Assembly: GCF_000519085.1 (NCBI RefSeq)
Contig: NZ_KI912577.1
Location: forward strand, 3,156,035-3,220,034
DNA length: 64,000 bases
Direction: 5' to 3'
Origin: Methylobacterium sp. 10
GTDB taxonomy: Bacteria > Pseudomonadota > Alphaproteobacteria > Rhizobiales > Beijerinckiaceae
Below are positions 12,089 through 20,069 of this stretch, one piece after another. The notes under the pieces were generated by a model, which saw only the letters and a program-made list of their open reading frames with translations, was not told the origin of the DNA and ran no database searches. The first letter of the stretch is position 1; each line of letters opens with the position of its first letter. The translations under genes were made by a program, and so were the position numbers.

Positions 12089-12976
12089 ATGACGAGGCTC
12101 GCCAACCGACGGTTCCTGAAGATGCACGGGGCGGGCAACGCCATCGTGGTGCTGGACCTGCGCGGCACGGAGCTGGTCGTGCGCGCCGAGGAGGCCCGCG
12201 CCATCGCCGGCCACCCGCGCTCCGGCTTCGACCAGCTCATGGTCATCCACGACCCGCGCAGTCCCGGCACGGACGCTTATCTGCGGATCTACAACACCGA
12301 CGGGTCGGAATCCGGTGCCTGCGGCAACGGCACCCGTTGCGTCGCCTACGCCATGCTCGACGACCCGGCCATGGCGCGGCCGGCCGAGAGCGGCCGCCTC
12401 ACCCTGGAGACCAAGGCCGGGCTCGTCGGCGTGAAGCGCGAGGCGCAGGCCTCCTTCACCGTGGACATGGGCCGCCCCCGCCTGAAGTGGGACGAGATCC
12501 CGCTGGCCGAGCCGTTCCCCGACACGCGGCGGATCGAACTGCAGATCGGCCCCATCGACGCGCCCGTCCTGCATTCGCCGGGGGCGGTGAACATGGGCAA
12601 CCCCCATGCGGTGTTCTTCATCGAGGACGATCCCGACGGCTACGACCTCGGCCGCTTCGGCCCGATGCTGGAGAACCACCCGATCTTTCCCGAACGCGCC
12701 AACATCTCCCTCGCGCAGGTGACGGGACCGGAGACGATCAAGCTCCGGGTCTGGGAGCGCGGCGCCGGGCTGACCCTGGCCTGCGGCACCGCCGCCTGCG
12801 CCACGCTGGTGGCGGCCTCGCGCCTGCGCATGATCGGCCGCCACGCCACGGTGAGCCTCCCCGGCGGCGACCTCGTCATCGAGTGGCGCGCCGACGACCA
12901 CATCCTGATGACCGGCCCCGTGGTGCTGGAATGGGAAGGCGTCCTGCCCGCCGAACTCTTCGCGCGGATGGACTGA
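12089..12976 (+). CDS. dapF: Diaminopimelate epimerase
   Basis: DapF interconverts LL- and meso-diaminopimelate in the lysine and peptidoglycan pathway. Both catalytic cysteines are visible: [11 protein letters not shown] near residue 78 and [10 protein letters not shown] near residue 234. [13 protein letters not shown] at the N-terminus and [11 protein letters not shown] near 172 are family signatures. At 295 residues it is slightly long. A longer in-frame reading from 11279 is an artefact of high GC. mtaB begins at the base after its stop codon, so the two are almost certainly one transcript. Confidence 0.95.
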   Translation: MTRLANRRFLKMHGAGNAIVVLDLRGTELVVRAEEARAIAGHPRSGFDQLMVIHDPRSPGTDAYLRIYNTDGSESGACGNGTRCVAYAMLDDPAMARPAESGRLTLETKAGLVGVKREAQASFTVDMGRPRLKWDEIPLAEPFPDTRRIELQIGPIDAPVLHSPGAVNMGNPHAVFFIEDDPDGYDLGRFGPMLENHPIFPERANISLAQVTGPETIKLRVWERGAGLTLACGTAACATLVAASRLRMIGRHATVSLPGGDLVIEWRADDHILMTGPVVLEWEGVLPAELFARMD

Positions 12977-14224
12977 GTGGCGGTGGAGACCCTGACCTTC
13001 GGTTGCCGCCTCAACACGGTGGAATCCGAGGTGATGCGCCGTCACGCCGAGGCGGCGGGAGCGGGCGGCGACCTCGTCCTCGTCAATACCTGCGCCGTCA
13101 CGGCGGAAGCCGGGCGGCAGGCCCGCAAGGCGATCCGCAGGCTCGCCCGCGAGCGGCCGGGGGCCGAGATCGTCGTCACCGGCTGCGGCGCGCAGGTGGA
13201 GACGGACGCCTATTCCGCCATGCCGGAAGTGGCCCGGATCGTCGGTAACGACGCCAAGACCAGGGCCGAGACCTGGATGTCCGCCACTGATCCGAGAGCG
13301 CGCCTCGCCATCGACGACATCATGGCGGTGCGCGACGCCGCGCCGACGCGGATCGCCTCGGTGGCCGGGCATACCCGCGCCTTCGTCCCGGTGCAGAACG
13401 GCTGCGACCATCGCTGCACCTTCTGCATCATCCCCTTCGGCCGGGGAAACTCCCGCTCCGTCACGCTGGAGGATGCGGTCGATCAGGTCCGCCGCATCGT
13501 CGACCATGGCGGGCGCGAGGTCGTGCTCACCGGCGTCGACCTCACCGCCTACGGCCGGGATTGTTCGGAGCCGACGAGCCTCGGCCGATTGGTCCAGGCC
13601 ATCCTGCGCCACGTGCCGGACCTCGCGCGCCTGCGTCTGTCCTCCATCGATTCCATCGAGGCCGACGCGGCGCTGATGGAGGCGATTGCCGGCGAGACGC
13701 GGCTGATGCCGCATCTCCATCTCTCGCTCCAGGCCGGCGACGACCTCATCCTGAAGCGGATGAAGCGCCGGCACGGCCGCGACGACGCGATCCGGTTCTG
13801 CGAGGCCGTGCGGCACCTGCGCCCGGACGCCGTCTTCGGGGCCGACCTCATCGCCGGCTTTCCCACCGAGACGGAGGAGCAGTTCACCCGCTCCCTCGAT
13901 CTCGTGGCCGAATGCGGCCTGACGCATCTCCACGTCTTTCCCTATTCGCCCCGCCCCGGCACGCCCGCCGCGCGGATGCCGCCGGTTCCCGGAGACGTGA
14001 TCCGCGAACGCGCCGCCCGTCTCCGCGAGGCGGGAGCGGCGGCGCTATCGGCGCATCTCGTCGGAGAGGTCGGCCGGACCCATCGCGTGCTCACCGAGCG
14101 CGGCGGGATAGGGCGCACCGAAGGGTTCACGCCGGTCCGGCTGGCAGCCGACACGCCTCCGGGCGCGCTTCGCGACGTGACGATCGCAGGGCATGACGGC
14201 CGGGTGCTGATCGGGGCGGAGTAA
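12977..14224 (+). CDS. mtaB: tRNA t6A37 methylthiotransferase MtaB
   Basis: MtaB is a radical SAM enzyme that adds a methylthio group to t6A37 of tRNAs reading ANN codons. The N-terminal UPF0004 domain starts TLTFGCRLNTVESEVM with its three cluster cysteines. The radical SAM motif is NGCDHRCTFCIIP (CX3CX2C) near residue 143. A TRAM-like tail follows. The 415-residue length fits MtaB (YqeV) better than MiaB. A GTG start abuts the dapF stop; a GTG two codons later is an alternative. dapF-mtaB adjacency is common in alphaproteobacteria. Confidence 0.92.
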   Translation: MAVETLTFGCRLNTVESEVMRRHAEAAGAGGDLVLVNTCAVTAEAGRQARKAIRRLARERPGAEIVVTGCGAQVETDAYSAMPEVARIVGNDAKTRAETWMSATDPRARLAIDDIMAVRDAAPTRIASVAGHTRAFVPVQNGCDHRCTFCIIPFGRGNSRSVTLEDAVDQVRRIVDHGGREVVLTGVDLTAYGRDCSEPTSLGRLVQAILRHVPDLARLRLSSIDSIEADAALMEAIAGETRLMPHLHLSLQAGDDLILKRMKRRHGRDDAIRFCEAVRHLRPDAVFGADLIAGFPTETEEQFTRSLDLVAECGLTHLHVFPYSPRPGTPAARMPPVPGDVIRERAARLREAGAAALSAHLVGEVGRTHRVLTERGGIGRTEGFTPVRLAADTPPGALRDVTIAGHDGRVLIGAE

Positions 14225-14312
14225 TCCTCCGCCCCTCTGCTCTGCCGGATTGGCGCATCTGCTCGACGGCTGTTCACTCTATCCGTGAGGGTCGGACATG
14301 AGCCGCGACGCG

Positions 14313-14407
14313 CTCCCTCTCCTGGAAGGAGAGGGTTGGGGTGAGGTGTGGTCCATTTCCGGACAAGTCACACACCTCACCCTGTCCCTCTCCTTCCAGG
14401 AGAGGGG
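14313..14407. repeat. Inverted-repeat element (family B), copy 1
   Basis: The arms CTCCCTCTCCTGGAAGGAGA and its complement near 14385-14407 enclose a second pair, GGGTGAGGTGTG / CACACCTCACCC. The unit can form a cruciform or a long hairpin of roughly 95 bases. A near-identical unit with the inner and outer arms in the same order is found at 22091-22193 next to ccmA. Confidence 0.8.
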
Positions 14408-14449
14408 ACCCGCGATACCCGCGAGACGTGTGAATATCGTAGCTCATGC

Positions 14450-14560
14450 TGCGGGGGAGGGTGGTCGCGGAGCGACCGGGAGAGGGGGCGACCTCTCCCG
14501 AGATGGTGCTTCCCTCATCCGACTTGGCTCGCGGGCCACCTTCTCCCGCAGAGGGGAGAA
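14450..14560. repeat. Inverted-repeat element (family C), copy 1
   Basis: It begins TGCGGGGGAGGGTGGTCGCG and ends in CACCTTCTCCCGCAGAGGGG. GGGAGAGG and CCTCTCCC segments lie in the middle. Sequences of the same style recur at about 14685-14870. The boundaries are approximate. Confidence 0.55.
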
Positions 14561-14571
14561 GGAATCGCGCA

Positions 14572-14677
14572 TCATGCGCCGACCCGATACCCACATCCCC
14601 ATCTGCTCCCGCATATGTCCCGGCGCCAGCGCCTCGACCGTAATGGCCGGTCTTTTCGAATAGAGCGGCAGGGTCAG
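14572..14677 (-). pseudogene. Duplicated 3' end of the adjacent RluA-family gene
   Basis: This segment closely matches the last 108 bases of the intact gene at 14901-15626, including its stop-codon context (ATCATGCGCCGACCCGATAC versus GTCATGCGCCGACCCGATAC). On the minus strand it reads LTLPLYSKRPAITVEALAPG, against LTLPLYPKKPAITVEAPAPG in the intact gene. A two-base deletion near the end shifts the frame. No other part of the gene is present here, so it is a non-functional fragment left by a local duplication or repeat-mediated event. Confidence 0.8.
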
Positions 14678-14684
14678 GCAGCGA

Positions 14685-14870
14685 CCGCCTCTCCCCGCAC
14701 GCGGGGAGAGGATCGCGGACACCTTGTCGTGTCCGCGATGAGCGAGAGGCGAAGCCGAAGCGAGGGTGAGGGGGCGCGTCCGAACTTGGCTCACCCGGAC
14801 ACGCCGCCTCGCCGCAACGACGACGAGGTCGTCGCGGCCCTCTCCCCGCGTGCGGGGAGAGGGGATGTGC
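14685..14870. repeat. Inverted-repeat element (family C), copy 2
   Basis: CCTCTCCCCGCACGCGGGGA near 14690 and CTCTCCCCGCGTGCGGGGAG near 14840 flank GAGGCGAAGCCGAAGCGAGG. Each end is itself a short hairpin around CCCCGC-(A/G)CGCGGGG. This unit separates the duplicated gene fragment from the intact gene. Boundaries are approximate. Confidence 0.6.
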
Positions 14871-14900
14871 TCCTCAAGCTCAGCCGATCCATTGCGCGCG

Positions 14901-15626
14901 TCATGCGCCGACCCGATACCCGCACATCTCCATCCGCTCCCGCATATGCCCCGGCGCCGGCGCCTCGACCGTGATGGCCGGCTTCTTCGGATAGAGCGGC
15001 AGGGTCAGCGAGCGGGCATGGAGTTGCAGCCCCGGCCCGCCCGCCCGCGGGGCGGTGCCGTAGATCGGATCGCCGAGGATAGGCCAGCCCATGGCGGCGC
15101 AATGGACGCGCAGCTGATGCGTGCGGCCGGTGACCGGGCTGAGGGCCAGCCAGGTGAGGGTCTTGTCCGGCGAACGGCCGAGGACGCGCCATGTGGTCAG
15201 CGAGGGGTCTCCGGCCGGGTCTGCCTTCATCCACCACGAGCGCGGGTCGTCCGAACGGCGGGCGAGGGGGAGGTCGATGCGGCCCTCGTCCTCTGCGGGA
15301 CCACCCTCGACGATGGCCCAGTAGGTCTTCCCCACCGTGCCGCTCGCGGAAAACAGCTTGTTCAGGCGGGCCAGGGCCTTGGCGTGACGGCCCAGGGCCA
15401 GGCAGCCGGAGGTGTCGCGGTCGAGCCGATGGGCGGCCTCGGGACGGCGCGGCAGGCCGAAGCGCAAGGCATCGAGATGGTCGGTCAGCGTCTCCCCGCC
15501 CTTGGGGCCGGGATGGACGGGCAACCCCGCCGGCTTGTCGATGACGAGGACAAGGGCATCGCGGTAGAGGAGGCGCGCGCCTATGTCTGTTATGGGGTGA
15601 TCCCCGGGAGCGTCGGCTGAAGGCAT
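14901..15626 (-). CDS. RluA-family RNA pseudouridine synthase
   Basis: The 241-residue protein carries the RluA catalytic signature AHRLDRDTSGCLAL near residue 65, with the catalytic Asp. VIDKPAGLPVHPG (28-40) is also typical, and TGRTHQLRVHCAAMGWPILG near 180 is the conserved second motif. It lacks an N-terminal S4 domain, as do short rRNA/tRNA pseudouridine synthases. The target uridine cannot be assigned. It is transcribed divergently from ftsY with only about 41 bases between the starts. Its last 108 bases are duplicated 220 bases downstream. Confidence 0.9.
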   Translation of the reverse strand: MPSADAPGDHPITDIGARLLYRDALVLVIDKPAGLPVHPGPKGGETLTDHLDALRFGLPRRPEAAHRLDRDTSGCLALGRHAKALARLNKLFSASGTVGKTYWAIVEGGPAEDEGRIDLPLARRSDDPRSWWMKADPAGDPSLTTWRVLGRSPDKTLTWLALSPVTGRTHQLRVHCAAMGWPILGDPIYGTAPRAGGPGLQLHARSLTLPLYPKKPAITVEAPAPGHMRERMEMCGYRVGA

Positions 15627-15667
15627 CGCCCTGCGCTACTGATGCGGGGTCGGGGGAGCAAGTGGGA

Positions 15668-17059
15668 ATGAGCGAAGACAAGAGGCCGGGCTGGTTGCTG
15701 CGGCGGATGTTCGGAAAGAAGGAGGAGGCCTGGCCGCCCGAGCCGGTGCCGGTCCAGCCGCCCGATCCGAAGCCGGAGCCGAAACCCGAGCCGAAACCCG
15801 AAGCGGCGATCGAGCCGGCATCGCCTCCCCTCGCGTCCCCCGCCTCGGCCTCCGAAGGCCAGCCCGACTTCGCCACGGGTGCCGACGACATCTCGGCCAT
15901 CCCGCTCCCTCCCAGCGAGCCCGCGACCGCCGACCCGGACAAGAACGCGACGCCCGACGAGATCGAGGGCGCCGACCTCCAGCCCATCGAGGGCGCCGAC
16001 GAACGCCCGCCCGCCGGGACGGCGGGAGACGATCCCGCACGCGGGGCGGAGCAGGCCGACACCACGACGGTCGCCTTCGCGCCGGTGCCCGCCCCCGTAC
16101 CCGTCCCGGAACCCGAGCCCGAACCGACTGCCGAGAAGCGCGGCTGGTGGAGCCGCCTCACCGGGGGCATGAAGCGCACCTCCTCGGCCCTGTCCGAACG
16201 GGTGACCGGCCTGTTCACCAAGCGCAAGCTCGACGCGGACACCCTGGAGGAACTGGAAGACGCCCTGATCCAGGCCGATTTCGGCATCGACACCGCCATG
16301 CGGATCTCGGAAGCGGTGGGCAAGGGCCGCTACGAGAAGGGGATCTCTCCCGACGAGGTCCGGGCGATCCTGGCCGCCGAGGTGGAGCGGGCGCTGACAC
16401 CCGTCGCCATTCCCCTCACCATCGACACGACGAAGAAGCCGTTCGTGATCCTGATGATCGGCGTCAACGGCGCGGGCAAGACCACCACCATCGGCAAGCT
16501 CGCCCTGAAGCTGAAGGGTGAGGGGCACAGCCTCATGCTCGCGGCGGGCGACACGTTCCGGGCCGCGGCCATCGAGCAGCTCAAGGTCTGGGGCACGCGC
16601 ACCGGGGTTCCGGTGGTGGCGGGGGCTCAAGGGGCGGATGCCGCCGGGCTCGCCTTCGAGGCGTTCCAGCGGGCCAGGACCGAAGGCACCGACGTGCTCC
16701 TGATCGACACCGCCGGCCGGCTCCAGAACAAGACGGGGCTGATGGCGGAGCTGGAGAAGATCCTGCGCGTCATTCGCAAGATCGACGCCGAGGCACCCCA
16801 TGCCGTGCTCCTCGTCCTCGATGCCACCGTGGGCCAGAACGCCCTGAGCCAGGTCGAGCTGTTCTCGAAGGCGGCCAACGTCACCGGCCTGGTGATGACC
16901 AAGCTCGACGGTACCGCGCGGGGCGGCATCCTCGTGGCGCTCGCCGCGAAGTTCGGCCTGCCGGTGCATTTCATCGGCGTTGGCGAGGGCGTCGAGGATC
17001 TCGAACCCTTCGCCGCACGGGATTTCGCGCGGGCCATCGCGGGGTTGGAGGAAGAGTGA
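15668..17059 (+). CDS. ftsY: Signal recognition particle receptor FtsY
   Basis: FtsY docks ribosome-SRP complexes at the membrane. The 463-residue protein has a long acidic, proline-rich A domain with KPEPKPEPKPE repeats (to about residue 155), then the N helices and the GTPase G domain. G1 is GVNGAGKTTT (from 265), followed by DTFRAAAIEQL, DTAGR (347) and TKLDG (411). An in-frame GTG lies two codons upstream, but the spacing from GGGGGAG (9 bases) favours the ATG at 15668. yciB follows on the same strand after a gene not found there in most relatives. Confidence 0.96.
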   Translation: MSEDKRPGWLLRRMFGKKEEAWPPEPVPVQPPDPKPEPKPEPKPEAAIEPASPPLASPASASEGQPDFATGADDISAIPLPPSEPATADPDKNATPDEIEGADLQPIEGADERPPAGTAGDDPARGAEQADTTTVAFAPVPAPVPVPEPEPEPTAEKRGWWSRLTGGMKRTSSALSERVTGLFTKRKLDADTLEELEDALIQADFGIDTAMRISEAVGKGRYEKGISPDEVRAILAAEVERALTPVAIPLTIDTTKKPFVILMIGVNGAGKTTTIGKLALKLKGEGHSLMLAAGDTFRAAAIEQLKVWGTRTGVPVVAGAQGADAAGLAFEAFQRARTEGTDVLLIDTAGRLQNKTGLMAELEKILRVIRKIDAEAPHAVLLVLDATVGQNALSQVELFSKAANVTGLVMTKLDGTARGGILVALAAKFGLPVHFIGVGEGVEDLEPFAARDFARAIAGLEEE

Positions 17060-17110
17060 TCGCAGCGGGAGATCGGCGTGGGCACCCACGCGACATCCGT
17101 TGCCGTCATG

Positions 17111-17126
17111 GTACCACAAATGGTAC
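17111..17126. promoter_or_regulatory. Perfect inverted repeat GTACCA-N4-TGGTAC, likely operator
   Basis: The 6-base arms are perfect and spaced by CAAA. The site is 55 bases before the ATG of the small HTH gene. Antitoxin-type regulators commonly bind such palindromes over their own promoter. No promoter boxes can be placed with confidence. Confidence 0.55.
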
Positions 17127-17181
17127 TATTCTACTCAAGGCATTGGTTAGAGTACAAGCGGCGCAAGGCGGAGGAGACATC

Positions 17182-17499
17182 ATGACCCTGACGCGCAGCT
17201 TCAGAGAGACGGTGAAAGCGCGTGCCGAGCGCGACCCGGCATTCCGGGAAGCACTTCTGACGGAAGCGGTGGATCAGTTCCTGGCCGGAGAGCTTGATAC
17301 GGGGAAGGCGGTTCTGCGCGACTACATCAACGCAACCATCGGCTTCGAACGATTGGCCATGGAAACAGGCTCTTCGTCCAAGAGCCTGATGCGCATGCTG
17401 AGCCCGACCGGCAACCCGACGGCGAGCAACCTGTTCGCCGTGCTCACCACGGTTCAGAGAGCCGCCGGTCTGAAGCTCGCGGTGGCGGCGGGCCGCTGA
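17182..17499 (+). CDS. Addiction-module antidote-like HTH protein (no partner toxin seen)
   Basis: The 105-residue protein resembles the HigA-like antidote family that pairs with RelE/ParE-type toxins. It begins MTLTRSFRETVKARAERDPA and has a helix-turn-helix near the C-terminal half (about 65-100, containing SSKSLMRMLSPTGNPTASNL). CGGAGGAG precedes the ATG by about 5 bases, a strong ribosome binding site. No RelE-like gene lies between ftsY and this gene or before yciB, so it is solitary here. The upstream palindrome at 17111 suggests autoregulation. A role other than toxin control is possible. Confidence 0.75.
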   Translation: MTLTRSFRETVKARAERDPAFREALLTEAVDQFLAGELDTGKAVLRDYINATIGFERLAMETGSSSKSLMRMLSPTGNPTASNLFAVLTTVQRAAGLKLAVAAGR

Positions 17500-17649
17500 C
17501 ACCACGGGCAATCTGCCTGCAGAGCCCCCCGGTCGATCTTTGGCGCCCCCTCACGCGCTAGGAAAGCCGGGGCGACTATTCTACATCCAGCCTCCCACCC
17601 GGCGCCGCGTCGTGTCCCGGCGCGTCGAAGCACGAGCCGTTCATCGACC

Positions 17650-18273
17650 ATGACCCTGCCTGTCGAATCCGTACCGCCGCGCCGCCATCTCGACCCGGTG
17701 CCGAAGCTCGCCCTGGAAATGGGGCCGCTGGTGCTGTTCTTCCTGCTCAATTCCTTCGGTACGCGGTTCGGCCTGAGCGAGGACGGCACCACCTTCATGG
17801 CCATCGGGGTCTTCGTGGTGGCGACGGTGGTGGCTCTGGCCATCCACTTCGCGCTGCTGCGGCGGTTGCCGATCATGCCGCTGGTCTCCGGCATCGTCGT
17901 CCTCGTCTTCGGCGGCATGGCGCTGGCGCTGCACGACAAGACGTTCTTCGTGATCAAGCCGACGATCGTGAACGCCCTGTTCGGCACCATCCTCCTGGGC
18001 GGCCTGCTGTTCGGAAAGTCCCTGCTGTCGGTGGTGCTGGATTCGGTCTTCGACCTCACCGAGGAAGGCTGGCGCAAACTCACCTTCCGCTGGGGATTGT
18101 TCTTCTTCGCCCTGGCCGCCATCAACGAGGTGGTCTGGCGGACGCAGACCTACGCGTTCTGGGCCAATTTCAAGGTGGTCGGCATCATGCCCCTGACCAT
18201 CCTGTTCGCCCTGTCGCAGACCCCGCTCCTCATGCGCTACGATCGCAAGGCCGGGGCGAAGCCCGACGTTTAG
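17650..18273 (+). CDS. yciB: Inner-membrane septation protein A family (YciB/IspZ)
   Basis: The 207-residue protein has five to six hydrophobic segments and the family motifs LALEMGPLVLFFLLNS (24-39) and a conserved NEVVWRT segment near 158. It sits in the cytoplasmic membrane. YciB affects cell envelope integrity and septation. In alphaproteobacteria it is usually found between ftsY and the ccm genes, as here. It converges on ccmG, with 18 bases between the stops. Confidence 0.92.
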   Translation: MTLPVESVPPRRHLDPVPKLALEMGPLVLFFLLNSFGTRFGLSEDGTTFMAIGVFVVATVVALAIHFALLRRLPIMPLVSGIVVLVFGGMALALHDKTFFVIKPTIVNALFGTILLGGLLFGKSLLSVVLDSVFDLTEEGWRKLTFRWGLFFFALAAINEVVWRTQTYAFWANFKVVGIMPLTILFALSQTPLLMRYDRKAGAKPDV

Positions 18274-18291
18274 GAAAAGCCCGTCGACGGA

Positions 18292-18894
18292 TCATGGTTT
18301 CGCGGTGGTCGTCCTCTCCGCCGCCCGGATCTTCTCCAGCACGGCGGCATAGTTCTCGACCGTGACGATGCCCACGAGCTTGTCGCGGATCACGCCATCG
18401 GGGCCGATGATGAAGGTTTCCGGCACGCCGTAGACACCGAAATCGATGCCGGTGCGGCCGGTGGAATCCATGCCCACCGCCTGGAACGGCACTCCGCTGC
18501 GCGACAGGAAGCGGCGACCGTTCTCCGGCGCGTCCTTGTAGTCGATGCCGACGAGGTTCACGCCCGGCTCACGCGCCAACCGCATCAGTTGCGGATGCTC
18601 GATCTGGCACGGCGCGCACCACGAAGCCCAGAAATTGACCACCGTCACCCGGCCCTTGAGATCGGCGCTGGACAAGCCGGGAATGGCCTGGCCTTCCCCG
18701 CCGACGAGGTTGGGCAATGGTCCCAGGGCGAAGGCCGGCACCGGCCGCCCGATCAGCGCCGAGGGGATCGCGGCCGGATCGGCGCCGGACCGAAGGCGGA
18801 TGAAGAAGACCAGCGCCAGCGCCGCGAAGATCACCAGCGGCGCGACGACGAGGAGCGACCGGCGCACCGGGGCCGACGAGGATGCGGCGCTCAC
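18292..18894 (-). CDS. ccmG: Thiol:disulfide interchange protein CcmG/DsbE
   Basis: CcmG is a membrane-anchored periplasmic thioredoxin that keeps apocytochrome c or its haem-ligation partners reduced. One membrane anchor (about 13-32) is followed by a thioredoxin domain with active site WCAPC (Cys93 and Cys96) and a cis-Pro in YGVPETFII. A GTG start at 18894 gives 200 residues and overlaps the ccmD stop by four bases (GTGA). GGGAGA lies 6 bases upstream. This supports translational coupling in a ccmC-ccmD-ccmG unit. Confidence 0.93.
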   Translation of the reverse strand: MSAASSSAPVRRSLLVVAPLVIFAALALVFFIRLRSGADPAAIPSALIGRPVPAFALGPLPNLVGGEGQAIPGLSSADLKGRVTVVNFWASWCAPCQIEHPQLMRLAREPGVNLVGIDYKDAPENGRRFLSRSGVPFQAVGMDSTGRTGIDFGVYGVPETFIIGPDGVIRDKLVGIVTVENYAAVLEKIRAAERTTTAKP

Positions 18895-19046
18895 GCCCGC
18901 TCTCCCGAATCGCCCTGGAGGGCTGCCAGAGCGCGCTTCTGCGCACGGTGATCGTTGAGTGAACGCCAGATCAGAGCCCCGATCACGAGGGCGGTGAAGG
19001 CGTAGGCGCCGAGGATGAAACCGGCATGCGGCCCGAGCGAACCCAT
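18891..19046 (-). CDS. ccmD: Haem exporter protein CcmD
   Basis: This 51-residue protein begins MGSLGPHAGFILGAYAF and continues through one membrane helix (ALVIGALIW) to a basic tail, exactly the CcmD pattern. CcmD helps release holo-CcmE from the CcmABC complex in the cytoplasmic membrane. It starts 3 bases after the ccmC stop and its stop codon overlaps the ccmG start. It is easily missed because of its size. Confidence 0.93.
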   Translation of the reverse strand: MGSLGPHAGFILGAYAFTALVIGALIWRSLNDHRAQKRALAALQGDSGERA

Positions 19047-19049
19047 CGG

Positions 19050-19826
19050 TCAGAGTCCCTGGATCGCCTGGCCGAGGGGCCGGGCCGGACGGAGATCGGC
19101 ATCGAGACGCTCGGCCTCGCGGATGGTGAGCGCCCTGACCCGGCGACGCAGGATCTCGGTGCGCATGGCGTAGAGATGGAGGGTGATCCCGAGCAGGGTG
19201 AAGGCGAGGATCATCTCGAGCAGGGGATAGAGCATCGAAGGATCGATGCTGGAGCCGCCCATCCGCATGATCGAGGCCGGCTGATGCAGCGTCGACCACC
19301 AGTTCACCGAGAACTTGATGATCGGCAGGTTCACCGCCCCCACCAGGGTCAGGATCGCGATGGCGCGCGCGGCCCGGTTCGGATCCTCGATGGTGCGCCA
19401 CAGGGCGATGATGCCGCAATAGATCAGGAACAGGATCAGCATCGAGGTCAGGCGCGCGTCCCAGACCCAGTAGGTCCCCCACATCGGCTTGCCCCAGAGC
19501 GAGCCGGTGACGAGGCAGATCAGGGTGAAGGCCGCACCGATGGGCGCCGCGGCGCGCTGCGCCACGTCCGCGAGGGGGTGGCGCCAGACCAGGGTTCCGA
19601 TCGCCGAGAGCGCCATCGACCCGTAGAAGAACACTCCGAGCCAGGCCGCCGGCACGTGGATGTACATGATCCGCACGGTCTCGCCCTGCTGGTAGTCGGG
19701 CGGGACCACGAACCAGGTGAGGTACAGGCCGACGGCGAGCAGGACGGCCGAGAGCCCCGCGAGCCAGGGCATTACGGGGCCGGTCCAGCGCAGGAAATGA
19801 CCGGGATGGGCAAGACGTGTCCACAT
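19050..19826 (-). CDS. ccmC: Haem exporter protein CcmC
   Basis: CcmC presents haem to the chaperone CcmE. The 258-residue protein has six membrane helices and the tryptophan-rich haem site WGTYWVWDARLTS (116-128). The conserved external histidines appear as IHVPAAW (His57) and TLHQPAS (His181). The ATG at 19826 is chosen over an upstream in-frame start that adds 64 non-membrane residues. It heads the ccmC-ccmD-ccmG unit. ccmB and ccmA are 850 bases further upstream on the same strand, beyond a gene on the opposite strand. Confidence 0.94.
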   Translation of the reverse strand: MWTRLAHPGHFLRWTGPVMPWLAGLSAVLLAVGLYLTWFVVPPDYQQGETVRIMYIHVPAAWLGVFFYGSMALSAIGTLVWRHPLADVAQRAAAPIGAAFTLICLVTGSLWGKPMWGTYWVWDARLTSMLILFLIYCGIIALWRTIEDPNRAARAIAILTLVGAVNLPIIKFSVNWWSTLHQPASIMRMGGSSIDPSMLYPLLEMILAFTLLGITLHLYAMRTEILRRRVRALTIREAERLDADLRPARPLGQAIQGL

Positions 19827-19847
19827 GGTCCGTGGAACTAGCCCAAG

Positions 19848-20060
19848 GTGCGGTGCAGCATCAATGCGGGCGTTACGCGCAGTCCCAGCCGCGTCGATCA
19901 TTTCTTCGCGTCTTCCCCGCACGGCCGGATCGGCCTCGATCTCCTCTATGCCGACGCCACTCATTTCACCCGCGCCTTTCCTGGCTGGACCGGCCTGCCG
20001 CCGACGGAGCGGAGGCATCTGGCGGCGGGGCTGGATACGGGCTCGCCGATGGCGCGTTGA
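19848..20060 (+). CDS. Possible small protein upstream of the SOUL gene
   Basis: This 70-codon open frame starts at GTG 19848 and ends 9 bases before the SOUL gene start. From about codon 16 the third codon positions are strongly G or C, as in neighbouring genes. The central sequence HFFASSPHGRIGLDLLYADA looks like folded protein rather than a shadow frame. I recognise no family. The true start is uncertain, because no ATG or ribosome binding site is convincing and the 5' end approaches the ccmC start on the other strand. The close spacing suggests coupling to the SOUL gene. Confidence 0.35.
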   Translation: MRCSINAGVTRSPSRVDHFFASSPHGRIGLDLLYADATHFTRAFPGWTGLPPTERRHLAAGLDTGSPMAR

Positions 20061-20069
20061 CGCCGCGCC

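Larger units (their letters stand above)
14225..14900. other. Repeat-rich intergenic region with no gene
   Basis: This stretch of about 675 bases between mtaB and the pseudouridine synthase gene holds no convincing coding sequence. It is made of at least three inverted-repeat units (14313-14407, about 14450-14560 and about 14685-14870) and a duplicated end of the neighbouring gene (14572-14677). The apparent open frames are made of the repeat sequences. Confidence 0.8.

Noticed and set aside
14313..14870. Possible CRISPR array
   Set aside because: The repeats are inverted and irregularly spaced. There are no short direct repeats with uniform spacers and no cas genes.
17056..17181. N-terminal extension of the HTH antidote gene
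   Set aside because: It would cover the palindromic operator. The ATG at 17182 has a strong ribosome binding site.
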